From contig JAJZRM010000085.1 of assembly GCA_021802685.1 (NCBI GenBank), positions 1 to 9,262 on the forward strand: a stretch of DNA of 9,262 bases. The letters are read 5' to 3'. A program made the translations under genes and the position numbers. The stretch comes from Deltaproteobacteria bacterium. Lineage in GTDB: Bacteria > Desulfobacterota > Deferrimicrobia > Deferrimicrobiales > Deferrimicrobiaceae. A model generated the notes under the pieces. The model did no database searches. It was not told the origin of the DNA and saw only the letters and a program-made list of their open reading frames with translations. Shown in pieces: positions 5,696 to 9,262 of this stretch (the first letter of the stretch is position 1; every line of letters begins with the position of its first letter).

Positions 5696-6697
5696 ATGAC
5701 GGTCGCCCCCGCCGCCGCATCCCAGGTTCCCGGCGGCATCGAGTCGCTTCGGGGCCGGAAGGATCCCGAGGCCGTTCGGGCGGTGGCGCGGGAGATGGAG
5801 TCGTTGTTCGCCTACGAAATGATCAAGGCGATGCGGGCGACGGCGGGAACGTCGGCGACGGGAGATGGGTTCGGCGGCGACGTGTACGGGAGCCTGTTCG
5901 ACATGGAACTCGCGAAAGTGATCGCGGCCAAAGGACTCGGCTTGCAGGACATTCTCCTCAAGGGGCTGGGCGGCGCGGTAAGTTCAAAAAAAATCGAGTC
6001 GGATCAAGGGATTTCCGGAACCGCCGCCGCGCCTCCGTCCGCCGCGCCTCCGTCCGCCGCTCCGCCGGCCGGCGCGTCCCCGGCCTCCGGAGAGGCGCCG
6101 GCATTCACCGTCCCTCCGTACGTTGCGCCGCTGTCCGCCGCGTCGCCGGTCGTTCCCCCGGCGGTATCCGGCCCGCACACCCACGAACCCACGGAGGAGA
6201 ACGCCGGTCCGGCGGTCGCCTCCCCGGCGGTTGCCTCCCCGCCGGTCGCCGCGCCGCAGGGCGGCGGTTCGGCCGCCGCCCCCTCCGCGGAAGCCGTTTA
6301 TCCCATCCGGGAGGGGGGCAGGGTCAGCTCCGGCTTCGGAGTCCGGAAGGACCCGTTCACCGGAAAGGGGAGGTTCCACCACGGCGTCGACATCGCCGCG
6401 GCGGAAGGAACGGCGATCCATCCCGTGAAGGGAGGGGAGGTGACGTTCAGCGGCTACCAGAAAGGGTACGGGAACGTCGTCGTCGTCGATCACGGGGGCG
6501 GATTCGTCACGAAATACGCCCATAATCGGGCCAATCGGGTCGCGGTGGGCGACCGGGTCGATCCGGATACGGTGATCGCCGAGGTGGGTAGCACGGGGCG
6601 CTCGACCGGTCCCCACCTGCATTTCGAGGTCTCCTACGGAGGAGAGAAGGTCCATCCCGAGACGGTTTTCGCAGGGGGTGCTAAAGGATACGGATGA
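5696..6697 (+). CDS. flgJ: FlgJ-like rod-binding protein fused to an M23 metallo-endopeptidase
   Basis: Two domains are visible. Residues about 20-92 form a FlgJ-type rod-binding domain (AREMESLFAYEMIKAMRATA and GDVYGSLFDMELAKVIAAKG), which caps the growing rod. Residues about 200-330 form an M23 (LytM-type) zinc peptidase with every key residue present: H228 and D232 in HHGVD, H276 in YAH, and H307/H309 in GPHLHFEV. A low-complexity Ala/Pro/Ser linker (about 95-200) joins them. In enterobacterial FlgJ the C-terminal domain is instead a GH73-type N-acetylglucosaminidase, so here a peptide-cleaving enzyme would open the sacculus for the rod. No signal peptide is seen, consistent with export through the flagellar apparatus. 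The start codon directly follows the flgI stop (TAGATG), with GGAGAT (5683-5688) 7 nt upstream. The end of the gene contains the flgM promoter. Confidence 0.9.
   Translation: MTVAPAAASQVPGGIESLRGRKDPEAVRAVAREMESLFAYEMIKAMRATAGTSATGDGFGGDVYGSLFDMELAKVIAAKGLGLQDILLKGLGGAVSSKKIESDQGISGTAAAPPSAAPPSAAPPAGASPASGEAPAFTVPPYVAPLSAASPVVPPAVSGPHTHEPTEENAGPAVASPAVASPPVAAPQGGGSAAAPSAEAVYPIREGGRVSSGFGVRKDPFTGKGRFHHGVDIAAAEGTAIHPVKGGEVTFSGYQKGYGNVVVVDHGGGFVTKYAHNRANRVAVGDRVDPDTVIAEVGSTGRSTGPHLHFEVSYGGEKVHPETVFAGGAKGYG
6026..6070 (+). repeat. 15-bp tandem repeat in the flgJ linker
   Basis: The unit GCCGCGCCTCCGTCC occurs twice without change (6026-6040 and 6041-6055), followed by a diverged third copy (6056-6070). 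It encodes an Ala-Ala-Pro-Pro-Ser pattern in the Pro/Ala-rich linker between the rod-binding and M23 domains. Whole-codon units keep the frame, so copy-number change would lengthen or shorten the linker without breaking the gene. Confidence 0.75.
6212..6256 (+). repeat. Second 15-bp tandem repeat in the flgJ linker
   Basis: GCGGTCGCCTCCCCG (6212-6226) is followed by a copy with one C-to-T change (6227-6241) and a looser third copy (6242-6256). The encoded pattern is AVASP, AVASP, PVAAP. It differs in sequence from the APPSA repeat upstream, so the linker seems to have grown by separate small duplications. Confidence 0.65.
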
Positions 6698-6708
6698 ACA
6701 TCCGATAA
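6682..6708 (+). promoter_or_regulatory. Sigma-28 (FliA) promoter for flgM-flgN-flgK-flgL
   Basis: TAAAG (6682-6686) and TCCGATAA (6701-6708) match the FliA -35 and -10 elements (TAAAG and GCCGATAA; 7 of 8 at -10). Placed on the E. coli consensus TAAAGTTT-N11-GCCGATAA, the spacing is exact. The -35 element lies within the last codons of flgJ and the -10 element is just after its stop. Transcription should start near 6715, giving a leader of about 28 nt before flgM. FliA control of flgM and the hook-filament junction genes is the classical late-class arrangement. Confidence 0.85.
6691..6704. repeat. 14-bp palindrome inside the flgM promoter
   Basis: CGGATGAACATCCG has perfect 6-bp arms (6691-6696 and 6699-6704) around AA. 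It contains the flgJ stop codon, fills the second half of the promoter spacer and covers the first four bases of the -10 element. A protein bound here would block FliA polymerase. It could equally be coincidence, since the -10 element and the flgJ codons both constrain this sequence. Confidence 0.5.
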
Positions 6709-6742
6709 GTACTCCTAAAGGACCGAACCACGGGGGGCATTT

Positions 6743-7024
6743 ATGAAAATCCATGGCGGCAATCCTCCGGAGAACGCGGATGTCATCCGGCTGCAGAAGG
6801 CGGGGAAAAACGGGCATGTGGAGCCGCCGGACCAGGCCGCCGTCGCAGACAAGGTGAACCTGTCGGGAAAGGCCAAGGAAATCGCGGACGTCGTCGGGGC
6901 AGTCCGGACGCTGCCGGAGATCCGGGCGGACAAGGTGGCGGAAATCAAGGAACGGATCGACACCGGGAAGTACGTGGCGGAACCCGCGAAGATCGCGAAG
7001 AGGATGATCGACGAGATCGTATGA
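6743..7024 (+). CDS. flgM: Anti-sigma-28 factor FlgM
   Basis: FlgM binds FliA and holds it inactive until the hook-basal body is finished, when FlgM is exported through it. The product is 93 residues, typical for the family. The N-terminal half (about 1-36) is polar and probably disordered, as expected for an exported substrate. The C-terminal half has VNLSGKAKEIADVVGAVRTL, then PEIRADKVAEIKERIDTGKY and VAEPAKIAKRMIDEIV, the conserved sigma-binding helices. The ATG lies 5 nt after a GGGGGG run (6732-6737) acting as ribosome site. The gene is the first behind the predicted sigma-28 promoter, so FliA would drive its own inhibitor (negative feedback). It overlaps flgN by four bases (ATGA). Confidence 0.93.
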   Translation: MKIHGGNPPENADVIRLQKAGKNGHVEPPDQAAVADKVNLSGKAKEIADVVGAVRTLPEIRADKVAEIKERIDTGKYVAEPAKIAKRMIDEIV

Positions 7025-7485
7025 AACCTTTGGTTTCCATAAAGAAGATCCTCCTGGAGCAGGAAAAGTGCTGCAACGCGCTCGTCGCCCTCCTCCAGAG
7101 GGAAAGGACCCACCTGGTCGATTTCGACGTGTCCGCGGTCGAGGCGCTCGCGAAGGAAAAAGACATCCTCCTGCTCCGCTTGCGGCTCCTCGAGGAGGAA
7201 CGACAGCGCCTGACCGCCGCGCTCGCCGCGGAATGGCCGGCGCTTCGGGAAGGGGAGGTCACCCTTCGGGCCATCGCCGAGCGGACGGGCGACGCCGAGC
7301 TCTCCGGGATCCGCCTCAAGCTCCTCTCGCTCGTTCAGAGCATCGAGGACCTGAACGGGTTCAACAGGCACCTCATCGACCGCTCCCTTCAAAGCGTCCG
7401 GACCGCCGCCGGCTTCATCCATTCCTTCGGGGGGAATCGGCCGGCGCCCGCGGCAAACGGCACGCTCCTGTCGCGGGAGACGTGA
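7021..7485 (+). CDS. flgN: FlgN family export chaperone for FlgK and FlgL
   Basis: FlgN-type proteins are cytoplasmic helical chaperones that keep the junction proteins FlgK and FlgL unpolymerised and deliver them to the export gate. The 154-residue product is almost all helical and heptad-like: ILLEQEKCCNALVALLQRER, VSAVEALAKEKDILLLRLRL, LEEERQRLTAAL, and a later helix ending FNRHLIDRSLQSVRTA. This matches the FlgN profile of low sequence identity but constant length. Position supports the call strongly: it overlaps flgM as ATGA and ends 1 nt before its predicted client flgK. The C-terminal 20 residues are a polar, probably flexible tail. Confidence 0.87.
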   Translation: MKPLVSIKKILLEQEKCCNALVALLQRERTHLVDFDVSAVEALAKEKDILLLRLRLLEEERQRLTAALAAEWPALREGEVTLRAIAERTGDAELSGIRLKLLSLVQSIEDLNGFNRHLIDRSLQSVRTAAGFIHSFGGNRPAPAANGTLLSRET

Positions 7486-7486
7486 A

Positions 7487-9109
7487 ATGTCTCTTCTGAA
7501 CCTTCTGAACATCGGCAAGTCCGCGATCTTCGCGAGCCAGGCCGCTCTCAACGTTACGGGCCACAACATCGCAAACGTCAACACCCCCGGATATACCCGC
7601 CAGGAGGTGATCCTGGAGATCGCGACCCCGGGGGCGTCCGCGGGCGGGTACCTGGGAAGGGGCGTGACGGTTTCGACCGTCGAGCGCCGGTACGACCGGT
7701 TCGTCGAGGGGCAGCTCCTGGGGCAGGAACAGAACCTCGGCAAGTCGACGGCGATGTACGAGGTGTTGGGGCGGGTCGAGCAGGTGTTCAACGACGCGTC
7801 GGGCGTGGGGCTTTCGGAAGACCTCGATGCGTTCCTCAACTCCTGGCAGGCTCTCGCCGCGGATGCCGGCGACACGGCCCAGCGGACGGTCCTGCTCTCG
7901 AACGCCAATTCGCTGGTTTCCACCGCGAAGCAGATGGAGACGAGCCTCCTGGAAACGATCGGCGAGGTCAACAAGGAAATCGGCGACATCGCGGGAAAGA
8001 TCAACGGCCTCGCGACGGACATCGCGCGCCTCAACGAGCGGATCGTCGAGATCGAGGCGGGGGACTCCACCGCGACGGCGAACGACCTGCGGGACAAGAG
8101 GGACAGCCTCGTAACCGAGCTGTCCACCCTCGTGCAAACCCGCACCCTGGAGGACGGGAACGGTTCCCTGACCGTCATCGTGGGAATGCGCAACCTCGTC
8201 GAAGGCCAACGGGTCAACCCGATGACGGCGTCCCGCGACGCGTCCGGGAACATGGGCCTTTCGATCGACGGCGTGGACATCACCTCCCGGATCGAAAAGG
8301 GCCGGCTGAGCGGTCTGCTCGAGTCGCGGGCCGAGATCGAATCGGGCCCGCTGATGGATCTCCGGCGCCTCGTCGCCGCCCTGACGAAGGAGATGAACCT
8401 CCTCCACAACGGGGGGGTGGGGCTCGACGGAACGACGGGCAACGACTTCTTCGCGGCCCTGTCCCTGTCCACGACGGACGCCTCCGCCGGAGCGGACGTT
8501 TCATCCGCCACGGTCACCGATCCGTCCGCCCTGACGCTTTCCGAGTACGACGTGGCCATCGGGACGGGGGGCGCCTACACCGTGACGAACCGGGACACCG
8601 GCGCCGCCGTCGCCTCGGGAACGTTCTCCTCGGGCGACCCCATCGCGTTCGACGGGATCTCCGTCACGCTGACCGGTACGGTCGCCGCGGGCGATTCGTT
8701 CACCGTCAGCCCCCTGGCCGGCGCCGTGTCGAACTTCGCCGTCTCTCTGACCGACGCGCGCAAGATCGCCGCGGCCTCCGACGTTTCCGCCCTGCCGGGG
8801 GACAATACGAACGCGCTGCGGATCGCCGGACTCGCCGACACCGCCGTGTCGTCCCTCGGGGACGCGACGTTCTCCGGGTATTACGGAGGGATCGTCACGA
8901 AGGCGGGATCGCTGGCGATGGACGCCTCGGATCTCCAGGAGTTCGACGAAAACCTCCGGGCGGAGCTCGGAAACCGGCGCGATTCCGTCTCGGGCGTGTC
9001 CCTCGACGAGGAGGCCGCCAACCTCATCCAATATCAACGGGCGTTCGAGGCGGGGGCCCGCATGATCCGGATCACGGACGAACTCCTCGAAACGGTGCTG
9101 GCGCTATGA
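7487..9109 (+). CDS. flgK: Flagellar hook-associated protein 1, FlgK
   Basis: FlgK is the first junction protein between hook and filament. The 540-residue product begins with the axial-protein N-terminus (LNIGKSAIFASQAALNVTGH, then NIANVNTPGYTRQEV) and a long helical region to about residue 230, which includes VNKEIGDIAGKINGLATDIA and ANDLRDKRDSLVTELS, both typical of FlgK. A central, surface-exposed beta domain at about 335-415 (YDVAIGTGGAYTVTNRDTGA, DGISVTLTGTVAAGDSFTV) is the variable insert. The C-terminus returns to the conserved VSGVSLDEEAANLIQYQRAF and ITDELLETVL. GGGAGA (7475-7480) lies 6 nt before the ATG, inside flgN. The stop overlaps flgL as ATGA. Confidence 0.96.
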   Translation: MSLLNLLNIGKSAIFASQAALNVTGHNIANVNTPGYTRQEVILEIATPGASAGGYLGRGVTVSTVERRYDRFVEGQLLGQEQNLGKSTAMYEVLGRVEQVFNDASGVGLSEDLDAFLNSWQALAADAGDTAQRTVLLSNANSLVSTAKQMETSLLETIGEVNKEIGDIAGKINGLATDIARLNERIVEIEAGDSTATANDLRDKRDSLVTELSTLVQTRTLEDGNGSLTVIVGMRNLVEGQRVNPMTASRDASGNMGLSIDGVDITSRIEKGRLSGLLESRAEIESGPLMDLRRLVAALTKEMNLLHNGGVGLDGTTGNDFFAALSLSTTDASAGADVSSATVTDPSALTLSEYDVAIGTGGAYTVTNRDTGAAVASGTFSSGDPIAFDGISVTLTGTVAAGDSFTVSPLAGAVSNFAVSLTDARKIAAASDVSALPGDNTNALRIAGLADTAVSSLGDATFSGYYGGIVTKAGSLAMDASDLQEFDENLRAELGNRRDSVSGVSLDEEAANLIQYQRAFEAGARMIRITDELLETVLAL

Positions 9110-9262
9110 GAATCTCCACGCTCCAGGTGTACCGGCAGGCCAAAGATTCCCTGATGCAGGGCCTCTCGGACATGTACCGGCTGAACGAACAGATCGCCAC
9201 GGGGAAGCGGATCAACAAGCCGTCGGACGACGTGACGGGGATCTCCCGGGCGATGGACTACA
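9106..9262 (+). CDS. flgL: Flagellar hook-associated protein 3, FlgL (N-terminal part, runs off the window)
   Basis: FlgL is the second junction protein, sitting between FlgK and the filament. Fifty-two codons are visible. They start MRISTLQVYRQAKDSLMQGL and continue to LNEQIATGKRINKPSDDVTG, followed by ISRAMDY. The MRIST start and the QIATGKRINKPSDD block are hallmarks of FlgL and the flagellin N-terminal domain. Its place directly after flgK, with an ATGA overlap, separates it from flagellin. No separate ribosome site is visible, so translation is probably coupled to flgK. The rest of the gene is outside the window. Confidence 0.94.
   Translation, partial: MRISTLQVYRQAKDSLMQGLSDMYRLNEQIATGKRINKPSDDVTGISRAMDY

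Noticed and set aside
6716..6742. A second FliA promoter at the downstream CTAAAGGA
   Set aside because: The sequence at the required -10 position (6735-6742) is GGGCATTT, with little likeness to GCCGATAA.
6715..8559. A 614-codon open frame on the minus strand across flgM, flgN and flgK
   Set aside because: It is antisense to three well-recognised genes in high-GC DNA, where long shadow frames are common. Its translation is rich in Arg, Ser and Pro and matches no family I know.
1..9262. Mobile elements, CRISPR arrays, tRNA or rRNA genes, or a defence system
   Set aside because: No transposase, integrase, spaced direct-repeat array, tRNA cloverleaf or rRNA signature was seen. The window is almost completely filled by flagellar genes in consistent order and composition.

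Overview
The window is one contiguous, plus-strand block of a flagellar gene cluster from a high-GC Gram-negative bacterium. P-ring and L-ring genes (flgI, flgH) require an outer membrane. GC content is high throughout, third codon positions are strongly G/C, and long antisense open frames are common as a result. A sigma-54-type promoter before flgF, a sigma-28-type promoter before flgM, an HDOD gene and a DUF2802-like gene beside the rod genes, and a FlgJ-like protein ending in an M23 peptidase all fit a deltaproteobacterium in the broad sense (Desulfobacterota/Geobacter-like). The taxonomic call is an inference from gene content only.

Layout. Positions 3-44 are the last codons of an upstream protein, possibly a chemoreceptor. 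A strong stem-loop (57-89) leads into an HDOD-domain gene (100-933), a 52-codon unrecognised gene (944-1102) and a coiled-coil plus helix-turn-helix protein of the DUF2802/SwrB-like kind (about 1110-1472). A 151-bp gene-free stretch holds two dyads and a near-consensus sigma-54 promoter. It is followed by flgF, flgG, flgA, flgH, flgI and a flgJ-like gene with an M23 domain (1624-6697), the rod, P-ring and L-ring module. A near-consensus sigma-28 (FliA) promoter straddles the end of flgJ. After it come flgM, flgN, flgK and the first 52 codons of flgL (6743-9262), the module for anti-sigma factor, export chaperone and hook-filament junction. Genes within each block are tightly packed (ATGA overlaps, zero or 1-nt gaps), so translational coupling is likely.

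How it works together. The predicted logic is a two-tier hierarchy. Sigma-54 with an enhancer-binding activator would drive the rod and ring operon. Once the hook-basal body exports FlgM, freed FliA would drive flgM-flgN-flgK-flgL, including more of its own inhibitor. FlgF and FlgG build the proximal and distal rod. FlgJ-M23 would cap the rod and open the peptidoglycan. FlgA escorts FlgI to the P ring, FlgH forms the L ring, FlgN escorts FlgK and FlgL, and FlgK and FlgL join hook to filament.

I see no wholly new system. The points most worth a second look are the near-leaderless flgF start imposed by its sigma-54 promoter, the paired dyads where an activator should bind, the palindrome inside the sigma-28 promoter, the replacement of the FlgJ muramidase by a metallo-endopeptidase, and the small unrecognised gene upstream.
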